NCBI GenBank assembly: GCA_017436865.1
Contig: JAFSCH010000111.1
Span: 1 to 64,000 of the forward strand
Direction: 5' to 3'
From: Lachnospiraceae bacterium
GTDB lineage: Bacteria > Bacillota > Clostridia > Lachnospirales > Lachnospiraceae
DNA: 64,000 nucleotides
Both the position numbers and the translations under genes were made by a program. Below are positions 18,582 through 26,474 of the stretch, piece by piece. The number at the start of each line of letters is the position of its first letter. The stretch's first letter is position 1. The notes below the pieces were generated by a model, which saw nothing but the letters and a program-made list of their open reading frames with translations, was not told where the DNA came from and did no database searches.

Positions 18582-18610
18582 CTCGACATGTCGACACAAA
18601 ACATGTCGAG
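18582..18610. promoter_or_regulatory. Candidate PadR operator
   Basis: An inverted repeat with arms CTCGACATG / CATGTCGAG, one arm itself containing the perfect 12-bp palindrome TCGACATGTCGA. It lies about 20-45 bp downstream of the -10 of the padR promoter. PadR proteins often bind ATGT-N-ACAT sites near their own promoters; here ATGT and ACAT are separated by 9 bp. Confidence 0.55.
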
Positions 18611-18632
18611 TCTCGATACATCTTGCATAAAC

Positions 18633-18661
18633 ATAGTATGTCATTTTCTTTCAATTGTCAA
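18633..18661 (-). promoter_or_regulatory. Promoter of the padR operon
   Basis: TTGACA (18656-18661), 17-bp spacer, TACTAT (18633-18638) on the minus strand. It implies a leader of about 220 nt carrying the palindrome and repeat B1. Confidence 0.75.
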
Positions 18662-18724
18662 TACAATTTATATATATATTTTTTGTTAGTATGTATTAAT
18701 TTTGTTAGCATTTTCTATAAAAAA

Positions 18725-18806
18725 AGTGCATGCCAGCGCATGCACTTTGGCAAGAATTTCTTAAGAAATTCTTGTCTAATTCTCACTACGCTACAACAAT
18801 TTCCTA
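18725..18806 (-). repeat. Intergenic repeat family A, copy 2 (covarying hairpin)
   Basis: Same layout as the other copies. The first hairpin reads GTGCATGC-CAGC-GCATGCAC, a paired change on both arms relative to GTGCGTGC/GCACGCAC. The second hairpin is CAAGAATTTC-TTAA-GAAATTCTTG. The tail ends 7 bp before the hairpin at 18813. Confidence 0.85.
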
Positions 18807-18812
18807 TTACTT

Positions 18813-18863
18813 AAAAAATGACTTAATACACTTCCTATAATGAAAATGCATTAAGTCATTTTT
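18813..18863. terminator. A/T-rich terminator-like hairpin
   Basis: Arms AAAAAATGACTTAAT / ATTAAGTCATTTTT with U-runs on both strands; could terminate in either direction. Confidence 0.6.
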
Positions 18864-18898
18864 ACTCTTAACTTCCAGTATTTTTACCACTCAAAATC

Positions 18899-18942
18899 AA
18901 AACCCTACTGTGTTGCTATTCTAGAGCTGTTCAATAGGGTTT
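18899..18942 (-). terminator. Terminator after the small gene at 18948
   Basis: Arms AAACCCTATTG / CAGTAGGGTTT followed by TGATTTTGAG on the minus strand. Confidence 0.6.
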
Positions 18943-18947
18943 ACTAT

Positions 18948-19166
18948 TTATCCAAACATAAATTCATCCAAGTCTTCAAGCGCTTCTCTCAACTCCGGAT
19001 TTCTTTCCTGATTTATATAGCGCTCAAGTTGCAATGCTTCCCACTCTTCAGGCTCACATTCCATGTTGTAAGAAAGCTCAACAAGATCCCATAAAAATTG
19101 ACTCTTTTTTGTTTTCCGATGGGTCATACAGTATTGTTCAATTAGCATTCTTGAATATTCCTGCAT
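18948..19166 (-). CDS. Small acidic protein of unknown function
   Basis: 72 residues, predicted helical and acidic (WDLVELSYNMECEPEEWEALQLERYINQ). No recognised domain. Its ATG directly follows the TAA of the short frame before it, so the pair is translationally linked. A terminator follows its stop. It lies at the downstream end of an island with truncated genes, so it may have lost its original operon. Confidence 0.5.
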   Translation of the reverse strand: MQEYSRMLIEQYCMTHRKTKKSQFLWDLVELSYNMECEPEEWEALQLERYINQERNPELREALEDLDEFMFG

Positions 19167-19311
19167 TTATTCGTCCTCGCTTTCATTCGTGCCTCTTATG
19201 AATGCCATGATTTCTTCATAAGAATGCTCGCTTTTAATAACTGCATCCATGAGTTCATCCTTCCGCATTTCATTACGAAGCTTAATCAGTTCTACAAGGG
19301 CTTCCTTATCT
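19167..19311 (-). pseudogene. Short frame, probably 5'-truncated gene
   Basis: On the minus strand, DKEALVELIKLRNEMRKDEL ... SYEEIMAFIRGTNESEDE ends in TAA at 19167-19169. The only internal ATG (19268) would give 33 residues with no clear ribosome site. Its upstream part is fused, in another frame, to the end of the ABC exporter fragment. That suggests a deletion joined two genes here. Confidence 0.4.
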
Positions 19312-19528
19312 TATTCTGCAATCGAACCGATAAAAAACTAAATAAAATTTGACAACCGATACAAACACCAGCTATTCCTATATAACTGACAAATATACTT
19401 CTATCTTCCTGTACCAATGAATCTGTAATGTGCATAATAATCCATGCAAAAAGGACATTAAAGATATTATAAAATAGTTGACAAAATGTACACATCACTA
19501 TTCTTATTCTATTTGTTCTATTAAACAT
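19292..19528 (-). pseudogene. ABC exporter membrane domain, N-terminal fragment
   Basis: Only 78 residues remain of what is normally an exporter of about 570. Two membrane helices (near 12-32 and 48-68) end in SVRLQNKI, typical of the first helices and coupling region of type I ABC exporters. The frame then stops at TAG (19292). No transmembrane or ATPase remainder follows. It lies 19 bp after the 19548-19973 gene. Confidence 0.6.
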
Positions 19529-19547
19529 ACTTTTTCCTCTTGATGAA

Positions 19548-19973
19548 TTATTGTTTTACTTTTCTTCCTACTTTTTTCATAACATAATAATGAATAGCAA
19601 ATGAAGCAACTGAAAAAATAATAATAGAAAGTATCGGTGAATTATTTTCAGAAACTGTTACATATCCTGAATTATACTTTTGACTAACTTCATAAATATC
19701 ATTTGTATCTTTAACCGCCGCAATACATACATATTCAACAATTAAATATATAAAATTTAATCCTGCATAAATACCTGCACACTGTAGATAATTATTTTTT
19801 TCAAGGGCTTTATCATAATTTATTAATGCTGAAACAACAATACTTATTAAAATTGGTGCAAATGAAAACAATAATTGCATAAACACATCTAATTGCTGAA
19901 GCATTAATAGAAAAACACCCAATACAAAAACATTAATACAAATACTTGTACATAAATTTCTTTTAATACTCAT
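19548..19973 (-). CDS. Small multi-pass membrane protein next to ABC-2 transporter
   Basis: About 141 residues from the ATG preceded by AGGAGGGAAAGG; a longer frame upstream has no ribosome site. Four hydrophobic helices are visible (near 12-30, 32-47, 58-85 and 113-133). No motif identifies it. Its place after the ABC-2 permease suggests an accessory membrane protein of the same transporter or resistance island. Confidence 0.55.
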   Translation of the reverse strand: MSIKRNLCTSICINVFVLGVFLLMLQQLDVFMQLLFSFAPILISIVVSALINYDKALEKNNYLQCAGIYAGLNFIYLIVEYVCIAAVKDTNDIYEVSQKYNSGYVTVSENNSPILSIIIFSVASFAIHYYVMKKVGRKVKQ

Positions 19974-20084
19974 ACCTTTCCCTCCTACAGACTTCCCAAC
20001 ATATTGTAGATGAAATGAAACAATAGCTCTATTCATGTGAGTTATGAATACAAAATTAGAATATTTCTATATTTATTCGCTTCA

Positions 20085-20855
20085 TTATAAATCACTCTTT
20101 TCAATTTTTTTCCACCCCAAAACGATACTTATTACTGAATACACAAAAACGAGAATAAGTAATATCAATAAACTTTTCCAATCACACTTTCTAATATCCG
20201 AATTTACAATTTTTTCTACATAATATATTGGAACAAAGTATTGTATATAAGAAAACTCTTTTAAATACATGAATGCAAGCCATATAAAAACAAATATCCC
20301 CATTGCTTCAAAAGATTTTCTATATGCACTTAAAAACAGTGAAATGTTAACTGTAAATACGAAACACAACAAAATAGCTGTTATATTTGCAAAACAATAT
20401 AATATTTCTCCACGCTTAAACAAATGTGAAACAGCGATATCTGTTCTTCTTATTAAAAAGAGATAAAAGCAAGCAATTGAAATAACTATAAAAGCAAAAG
20501 CATTACCTACTACCAAAGCTACATATGCAATATTTTTTGCCAAATATAATCTCTTTCTATTATTGACTCGTTGTGCGTACAATTGAATACTTTTATTTTC
20601 TATCTCTCCTTTCAAAGACCGAACGACACATACAGAAAGAATAACAAAATAAATAAAACACATATAAACAAACGTATACATTTCTGAAGCAAAGGACAAA
20701 CCATATACCTTTTGCTTACCTACATAGGTAAATGACTTTGCGTTCATAGCAAGACCTATCGAATACATAATAGGAATAAATATCATGGAAATCATTAACA
20801 AAAAATCTTTTCGTTTTACAATCTTAGTTAATTCTATTCTTACTAAATCCTTCAT
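20085..20855 (-). CDS. ABC-2 type transporter permease
   Basis: 256 residues with six predicted membrane helices, beginning MKDLVRIELTKIVKRKDFLLM, the usual cytoplasmic lead of ABC-2 permeases. Its ATG overlaps the ATPase stop by 4 nt. It resembles permeases of peptide-antibiotic or bacteriocin self-protection transporters, although the substrate cannot be read from the sequence. The two-component genes upstream may regulate it. Confidence 0.75.
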   Translation of the reverse strand: MKDLVRIELTKIVKRKDFLLMISMIFIPIMYSIGLAMNAKSFTYVGKQKVYGLSFASEMYTFVYMCFIYFVILSVCVVRSLKGEIENKSIQLYAQRVNNRKRLYLAKNIAYVALVVGNAFAFIVISIACFYLFLIRRTDIAVSHLFKRGEILYCFANITAILLCFVFTVNISLFLSAYRKSFEAMGIFVFIWLAFMYLKEFSYIQYFVPIYYVEKIVNSDIRKCDWKSLLILLILVFVYSVISIVLGWKKIEKSDL

Positions 20856-21739
20856 TCCGTATCTCCTTTCAATAATTTTTCTAAATTGTTCTCAGATACC
20901 TTTATAGAAGTAATTCTAGTATATGCCATGCTTTCTACAAGGACTTGGTTAATTCTTTCACTTCCTTTAAAGCTAAGGCTATTTTTATCTCTATCAATTT
21001 CTATTCCTGGTATTTTTGAAATTGCCTCTACAAACTCTTTACTTATATTCTGTACGATAATCTCATATAAACTTTCTTCTTCCAATCCTTTATCATAAAC
21101 TTTTTGCCCATCCTTTATTACAATTACCCTTTCACACAAACTTCTAACTTCATCCAAATTGTGGTCAGAAAATATTACACCTATTTGCTTTTCTTTCACA
21201 ATTTTTCTAATATGTTCCTTCACCATTTCTCTTCCATTAATATCCAATCCCACAAATGGTTCATCCAAAATCATAAACTTATGTCCATTTAGCAAAGCTT
21301 GTGCAAACCCCAATCTTTGTTTCATCCCAAAAGAAAATGATCTTACATATGTTTTTCCTTTATTCTCCAAACCCACCATTTTCAACACTTCATCAGACTG
21401 TTTTCGTATTATTTTCTCGTCCCATATTCCAACCGCATTCTGAAGTAATCTCAAATTGTCATAAGTATTCATATAATCTAAAAAGCTAGGTTGAATTAAT
21501 ATTCCAAAATCCTTCCTAATTTCACTTTCTTTTAACAAATTGTACTTATCAAAAAAAATGGAACCTGCATCTGGAAATATATTTCCAGCAATACAATTAA
21601 GTAAAGTCGTCTTTCCTGCACCATTTCTTCCAACAAGCCCAACAATCTCACCTTCGCTTATTTGCATTGAAAAATTATCTAAAGCTTTTTTCTCTCCATA
21701 ACTTTTAGTTAATCCATCCACTTGCAAAGCACTCATCAT
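20852..21739 (-). CDS. ABC transporter ATP-binding protein
   Basis: 295 residues. Walker A GRNGAGKTT near residue 38, signature SFGMKQRLGFAQ near 138 and Walker B FMILDEPFVGLD near 158 are all intact. The C-terminal 80 residues form the extra domain found in ABC-2 (bacitracin/lantibiotic-type) ATPases. GGGAGGG precedes two adjacent ATGs. It pairs with the downstream permease. Confidence 0.88.
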   Translation of the reverse strand: MMSALQVDGLTKSYGEKKALDNFSMQISEGEIVGLVGRNGAGKTTLLNCIAGNIFPDAGSIFFDKYNLLKESEIRKDFGILIQPSFLDYMNTYDNLRLLQNAVGIWDEKIIRKQSDEVLKMVGLENKGKTYVRSFSFGMKQRLGFAQALLNGHKFMILDEPFVGLDINGREMVKEHIRKIVKEKQIGVIFSDHNLDEVRSLCERVIVIKDGQKVYDKGLEEESLYEIIVQNISKEFVEAISKIPGIEIDRDKNSLSFKGSERINQVLVESMAYTRITSIKVSENNLEKLLKGDTE

Positions 21740-21947
21740 ATCCCTCCCAAGTTTTTTTACCTTTCCATCAAATCCTAATGGTAATTATATATCATCGAAC
21801 GATAAGCATCTTTTTGATTCACATCTCCTTAACGCAACTACACACACTGGTACTACTACCTTTTTGCTTTAAATAACACTATGATATTTCTATCATATCT
21901 CTCGAACATTAATATTATAATTATGAAATATTAAAATTACATAAAAA
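21740..21947 (-). other. Upstream region of the ABC operon
   Basis: Intergenic, A/T-rich. On the minus strand there is a possible 15-codon frame (GTG start, NQKDAYRSMIYNYH) after AAGGAG, but the spacing of 2 nt is too short to trust. No clear promoter hexamers were found. Confidence 0.3.
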
Positions 21948-21977
21948 CATCCCGATTTCAACAAAGAAATCGGGATG
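21948..21977 (-). terminator. Terminator of the two-component operon
   Basis: Perfect 12-bp arms CATCCCGATTTC / GAAATCGGGATG followed on the minus strand by TTTTT. It separates kinase and ABC transcription. Confidence 0.88.
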
Positions 21978-22073
21978 TCTGTTATGTACATATTTTCTAA
22001 ATTTGGAGAGACTCCAAGGAAGAAAATTCTTATTTGACTGTTCTTTCCATCTGCATTCTTACATATATCCTAT

Positions 22074-23465
22074 CTACAGTTCAATAATAAAGGCCTTTGT
22101 ATACTCTCCACTTTCACCTTCAAGATATAATCTGCCATTATGCATTTCTATAATTTTTTTTGTTATCGATAATCCAAGACCACTATTATGTTTGTCTGGA
22201 TTTCTTGCTTTATCCCCACATACAAACGGCTCAAAGATTTTATCCTCTATATCCTCTGGTATTGGATTTCCACTATCTGCAATAACAATCTTTTTTTCTT
22301 TGGTAAGACAAATCCATGCATCTATTCCTGAGGGATTATGCTGCAATATATTATTAAGTAAATTCAAAATGGCTCGTTTAAATATTTTTAAATCAATTTC
22401 TGCATCTATAACCTCATTCGGTATATCAATTTTAAGGTTAATATTATTGTCTTCAAACAATCTTATTTTTTCTACAATAATTCTTCTCAAATATTCTCCT
22501 AAATCACAATGCGTCATTGTCAGTTTATAATCTGCACAATCAAATCTTGTATAATCCAAAAGTAAATCAATTAATTCACCCATATTTACTGCATTTTCAT
22601 TGATAATCTGTATACATCTCTCTTTACGTTCATCTGATACTCGTCCTTGCAAGATTGCAGTAGAATATCCTTGAATTATTGTCGTCGGCGTTTTCAAGTC
22701 ATGACCAATATCAGCAAGCAATTGCTGTCTTTGTTGATACACATTTTTCTTTTCTTCTTCCATATCATATAATTTCTTTACCATGCCATTAAAAGAATTC
22801 TTTATTTCAACAAATTCCGACACCGATTCAAAGTCAAGTCGTACTTTATAATTCCCCATACTCATCTCATAAAATGCATCTATTAACATAGAAATAGGAT
22901 TTGTTAATTCCTTTTTCATATAATAAGAAAGCCCACATACTGTCATAATATAACCAGCTATTATCACCAATAAGCCTCCTATATATATGATTAAAATATT
23001 TTTAACACCATTTTTCATATTGGATATTGTAGTAGTCACCTGTATGTTCTCTGACGGAATAAAAACAAGTCCTAACCGTTCATATCCTAATCCATCAATG
23101 AAATACTCCATACTAGCATACATTTTTCTCCCATCTCTTAGAAGTTCACCTTTGGTAAGCTCAATTAATTGGCGTTGTGAATACTCATTTATTTCGTCAC
23201 TATTTGTTGTATATATAACCTGCATATTATCATCCAGTATACTAACCCAGCCACCAATACTCTTAATATGCTCCGTTTCCATATTAGAATAGTCTTCTGT
23301 AAATAACGAATTAGCAAAGTACTTTTGCGCCTCCACTAACAAATACTTATCTCCCATCAGTTCAATAAAGAAATTTGCCACGCAAAATACAATAAGTATA
23401 ATTATTGAAAATACTATAAAATTCTTTTTAAGCAACTTACTTATATTTGTTCTTCTACTTTTCAA
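22074..23465 (-). CDS. Sensor histidine kinase
   Basis: 463 residues. A first helix (about 14-36) and second helix (about 155-180) flank an extracellular domain of about 120 residues. A HAMP-like linker follows, then the HisKA box GHDLKTPTTIIQGY with the phospho-His near 256. The ATPase lobe carries NLLNNILQH, ADSGNPIP and GLGLSITKKI. Its start overlaps the response-regulator stop by 11 nt, so they form one operon. It could control the downstream ABC-2 transporter. Confidence 0.9.
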   Translation of the reverse strand: MKSRRTNISKLLKKNFIVFSIIILIVFCVANFFIELMGDKYLLVEAQKYFANSLFTEDYSNMETEHIKSIGGWVSILDDNMQVIYTTNSDEINEYSQRQLIELTKGELLRDGRKMYASMEYFIDGLGYERLGLVFIPSENIQVTTTISNMKNGVKNILIIYIGGLLVIIAGYIMTVCGLSYYMKKELTNPISMLIDAFYEMSMGNYKVRLDFESVSEFVEIKNSFNGMVKKLYDMEEEKKNVYQQRQQLLADIGHDLKTPTTIIQGYSTAILQGRVSDERKERCIQIINENAVNMGELIDLLLDYTRFDCADYKLTMTHCDLGEYLRRIIVEKIRLFEDNNINLKIDIPNEVIDAEIDLKIFKRAILNLLNNILQHNPSGIDAWICLTKEKKIVIADSGNPIPEDIEDKIFEPFVCGDKARNPDKHNSGLGLSITKKIIEMHNGRLYLEGESGEYTKAFIIEL

Positions 23466-24144
23466 ATCTATACCCCAATCCTCTTACCGTTTTAATTATT
23501 TGTGGATTTTTAGAATCTTCTTCTATTTTATCTCGTAACTTACTTATATAAACAACAACAGTATTGTCTGTATACAAATATTCTTCTTCCCATACAAGCT
23601 CAAAAATTTGCGATTTAGTAAACACCCTTCCAGGTTCATTCATAAAAAGTTTTAATATTTTATATTCTGTATATGTTAAATCAATTTCTTTCTTACCCTT
23701 ATAAAGTTTGCACTCACGCTGATCCAAAGTTAAATTCCCTATCTTAATCTCTTCTTGCTGCGTTTCCTTTGAACCTCCCAAATCATAAAAACGTCTTATT
23801 TGAGCATTTATCCTAGCTACTAATTCTAAAGGATTGAAAGGTTTAGACAAATAGTCATCTGCTCCCATATTTAACCCTAAAATTTTATCATTATCTTGAT
23901 TTTTAGCCGATAAAATAATTACAGGAACATTACTCTGCTTTCTAACCAACTTTATAACTTCATACCCATTTAATTCTGGAAGCATAATATCCAATACAAT
24001 TAAATGAATATCTTCTTGCTCAAAAATATTAATAGCCTTTTTCCCATCATCTGCAACAAAAACATAGTATTCTTCTTGCTCTAAATAAATCTTTATTAAT
24101 TCAACTATTTCCTGCGAATCCTCAACAATTAATATATTCTTCAT
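23455..24144 (-). CDS. OmpR-family response regulator
   Basis: 229 residues. Receiver domain with acidic pocket VEDS and phospho-acceptor Asp in LIVLDIMLPELNG; conserved Lys in YLSKPFNP. The C-terminal winged helix (about 130-229) ends RTVRGLGYRFEK, as in OmpR/PhoB. The start at MKNILIVED is set by AGGGAGAG; eight codons upstream are open but lack a site. Partner of the overlapping kinase. Confidence 0.93.
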   Translation of the reverse strand: MKNILIVEDSQEIVELIKIYLEQEEYYVFVADDGKKAINIFEQEDIHLIVLDIMLPELNGYEVIKLVRKQSNVPVIILSAKNQDNDKILGLNMGADDYLSKPFNPLELVARINAQIRRFYDLGGSKETQQEEIKIGNLTLDQRECKLYKGKKEIDLTYTEYKILKLFMNEPGRVFTKSQIFELVWEEEYLYTDNTVVVYISKLRDKIEEDSKNPQIIKTVRGLGYRFEK

Positions 24145-24229
24145 TATATTACTCTCCCTATCATTCATTTTATTATTGTATCATAAAATAATACCCAAAT
24201 CTAAACTTCTATCATTCTTTATAAAAATT

Positions 24230-24310
24230 GTGCGTGCCAGCGCACGCACTTTGGCAAGAATTTCTTTCGAAATTCTTGTTTAACTACCACTACATTACAG
24301 CAATTTCTTA
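24230..24310 (-). repeat. Intergenic repeat family A, copy 3
   Basis: Hairpins GTGCGTGC-CAGC-GCACGCAC and CAAGAATTTC-TTTC-GAAATTCTTG, then tail CTACATTACAGCAATTTC. The tail ends 5 bp from the DEAD-box helicase terminator. Confidence 0.85.
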
Positions 24311-24314
24311 ATAC

Positions 24315-24354
24315 AAAAAAAGGAAACACGTATCACTTTACGCATTTCCTTTTT
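24315..24354 (-). terminator. Terminator of the DEAD-box helicase gene
   Basis: Arms AAAAAGGAAA / TTTCCTTTTT with U-run on the minus strand, just after the stop codon. Confidence 0.75.
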
Positions 24355-24362
24355 CTCATTTC

Positions 24363-25973
24363 TTATCTTGCATTAGCAGGCTCGATATTAATTGCCTTAC
24401 CTTTAATCTTTACATTCTTCATTGCCTTCATAACAGCTCTTGCGTGTTCCTTTGGAACTTCTACGAAGGTATACTTATCATATAAATCAATGGCCCCTAC
24501 AAGCTTTCCTGGGATATTGGCTTCGCCTGCTATTGCACCAAGGATATCCTTTGCCTTCACCTTCTGTGCTTTACCGATATTGATAAACAGACGAGCCATT
24601 CCTTCTTCCTCTGCTCCTGTATTATCAAAGTCAAAGCTTTCGCTCTTAGCATCTTCCTCTTCTGGTGCTTCATTCTGACCAAGATACATTTTCAAGAAAG
24701 CAGCTGCAATATCCATAGCGGTATAATCTGCCTCGTTTACCTGCTCCTCAATCATGTTAATCATTCTTGTCAAATCTTCTTCTTCGATAATGGTGGAAAT
24801 CTTATCCATAAGCTTTTCCATCTTAACCTGATTCACATCATTTAAAGAAGGTACCTTCATAGCAAGAATCTTTGTCTTACAGTAACGCATAATATCCTTT
24901 AGCTTGTAAACTTCTTTTCCTTTTACAAAGGTAAAGGAACGTCCTGTTCTGCCTGCACGTCCGGTTCTACCGATACGGTGCACATAATACTCATCATCCT
25001 GTGGAATATCATAGTTGAATACCGCTTCTACATCATCTACATCAATACCACGAGCAGCCACATCCGTTGCAATCAGAATATCTGTCTTACCATTACGGAA
25101 GCTCTTCATAACACGGTCTCTCTGTGCCTGACTCATGTCACCATGTAATCCTTCTGCAAAGTAGCCTCTTCCCTTTAAAACTTCTGCCAGTTCGTCTACC
25201 ATTCTCTTGGTATTACAGAAAACAAGAGAAAGCTTTGGCTCATAGAAATCAAGTAATCTTGTCAGAACCTCTATCTTATCCTTACGCTTCACATCCAAAT
25301 AATACTGTTCAATCTTAGGAACCGTAAGTTCTTTTTTCACTACCTTAATCAGCTTTGCATCCGCCTTCTGGTAATTCTTCGTAATATCCATAATCGGCTT
25401 TGGCATAGTTGCAGAAAAGAGAATGGTCTGGAGACTTTCTGTTGCAATATATTCCAAAACCGTTTCGATATCCTCACGGAATCCCATATTCAGCATTTCA
25501 TCTGCTTCATCCAGTACAATTGTATTCATATGGTCGCAACGAATCGTCTTTCTACGAAGGTGATCCATCACTCGTCCCGGTGTTCCGATAATAATCTGTG
25601 TTCCCTTAAGTGCACGTATCTGCTTACTAATATCCTGTCCTCCGTAAATCGGCAACACTTTGATACCATGCATATACTTTGCAAGCTTTCGAATCTCTTC
25701 TGCCGCCTGTACTGCTAGCTCTCTGGTCGGACATAATATCAACGCCTGAGGATGCTTTACCTCTTTATTACGGCTTACCTTTTCTAATACAGGGATTCCA
25801 AATGCAGCTGTCTTACCAGTTCCAGTCTGTGCCTGTCCGATAATATCATAGCCTTCCATCGCAACAGGAATTGCCTGTGTCTGTATTGGGGAAGCTTCTT
25901 CAAAGCCCATCTCCTTAATTCCTCGAAGAATCTCTGGGCATAAATTCAATTCATCAAATCTAACTGTTTCCAT
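24363..25973 (-). CDS. DEAD-box ATP-dependent RNA helicase (CshA/DeaD type)
   Basis: 536 residues. Motifs in order: Q motif SPIQTQAIP, Walker A AQTGTGKT, PTRELAVQ, TPGRVMDHL, DEAD, SAT, and the helicase C block ATDVAARGIDVDDVEAVFNYDIP with HRIGRTGRAG. The C-terminal domain (about 455-530, MARLFINIGKAQKVKAKDILGAI) is the DbpA-like RNA-binding module, which directs such helicases to rRNA or structured RNA. A middle acidic linker contains EEEDAKSES. Likely roles are ribosome assembly and cold adaptation. It is a single-gene transcript. Confidence 0.93.
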   Translation of the reverse strand: METVRFDELNLCPEILRGIKEMGFEEASPIQTQAIPVAMEGYDIIGQAQTGTGKTAAFGIPVLEKVSRNKEVKHPQALILCPTRELAVQAAEEIRKLAKYMHGIKVLPIYGGQDISKQIRALKGTQIIIGTPGRVMDHLRRKTIRCDHMNTIVLDEADEMLNMGFREDIETVLEYIATESLQTILFSATMPKPIMDITKNYQKADAKLIKVVKKELTVPKIEQYYLDVKRKDKIEVLTRLLDFYEPKLSLVFCNTKRMVDELAEVLKGRGYFAEGLHGDMSQAQRDRVMKSFRNGKTDILIATDVAARGIDVDDVEAVFNYDIPQDDEYYVHRIGRTGRAGRTGRSFTFVKGKEVYKLKDIMRYCKTKILAMKVPSLNDVNQVKMEKLMDKISTIIEEEDLTRMINMIEEQVNEADYTAMDIAAAFLKMYLGQNEAPEEEDAKSESFDFDNTGAEEEGMARLFINIGKAQKVKAKDILGAIAGEANIPGKLVGAIDLYDKYTFVEVPKEHARAVMKAMKNVKIKGKAINIEPANAR

Positions 25974-26068
25974 TTATTTCCTTTCTTAATTAGAAAGACA
26001 TCTGGCTACTGCACCAGATACAAGCAGCTTAGCTGCTAAATACCTTCTGTAATTAATGCATTTCACCG

Positions 26069-26192
26069 CCACTACGCTACAGCACTTTCCTATAAAGTAA
26101 AAATAGTGCGTGCCAGCGCACGCACTTTGGCAAGAATTTCTTATGAAATTCTTGTCTAACTGCCACTACGCTACAGCACTTTCCTATAAAGT
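26069..26192 (-). repeat. Family A repeat, copy 4, with partial tandem tail
   Basis: A full element (26105-26192; first hairpin GTGCGTGC-CAGC-GCACGCAC, second with loop TTAT) is preceded by a second copy of only the tail (26069-26099, GCCACTACGCTACAGCACTT). The tail of the full copy abuts the terminator at 26198. Confidence 0.85.
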
Positions 26193-26197
26193 AAAAA

Positions 26198-26288
26198 AGA
26201 CAGCTTTTAAATGCTGTCTCTTTTAGAGAAGGTATTTCTTTCTTATGGGGTATAGCAAAAAACTATATAATATATTGGGGGGGTTACA
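26198..26288 (-). ncRNA. Candidate small RNA with its own terminator
   Basis: No coding frame. On the minus strand an extended -10 element (TGC-TATAAT, 26295-26303) is followed by about 90 nt with a run of seven C, a small TATAG/CTATA hairpin and a terminator (AGACAGC / GCTGTCT then TTTTTT, 26198-26219). The ftsH transcript has its own hairpin upstream, so this second terminator needs another explanation. A read-through backup terminator is the alternative. Confidence 0.3.
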
Positions 26289-26445
26289 AATGATATTATA
26301 GCAATTGACCCTTTTTTCGTCTATCCTAACATTTAACAAATTTTACAATTCATATTATCGTTTTTTGTCACTTTTTCACAAACACCCTTTGTGAAAACTG
26401 CATAAGAACTACTTTCATCCTTATATGCACTCAATAAGATGCAAA

Positions 26446-26468
26446 GAGACAGGCCTTTTGCCTGTCTC
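26446..26468 (-). terminator. Terminator after ftsH
   Basis: 9-bp arms GAGACAGGC / GCCTGTCTC, 7 bp after the stop; short U-tract. Confidence 0.65.
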
Positions 26469-26474
26469 CTATTA

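Noticed and set aside
21795..21845. 15-codon leader peptide before the ABC operon
   Set aside because: The ribosome site is only 2 nt from the GTG and the peptide lacks attenuator-type codon runs or a following terminator.
26277..26283. Run of seven G (C on minus) as a phase-variable tract
   Set aside because: It lies in non-coding DNA with no nearby open frame or promoter spacing that it would alter.
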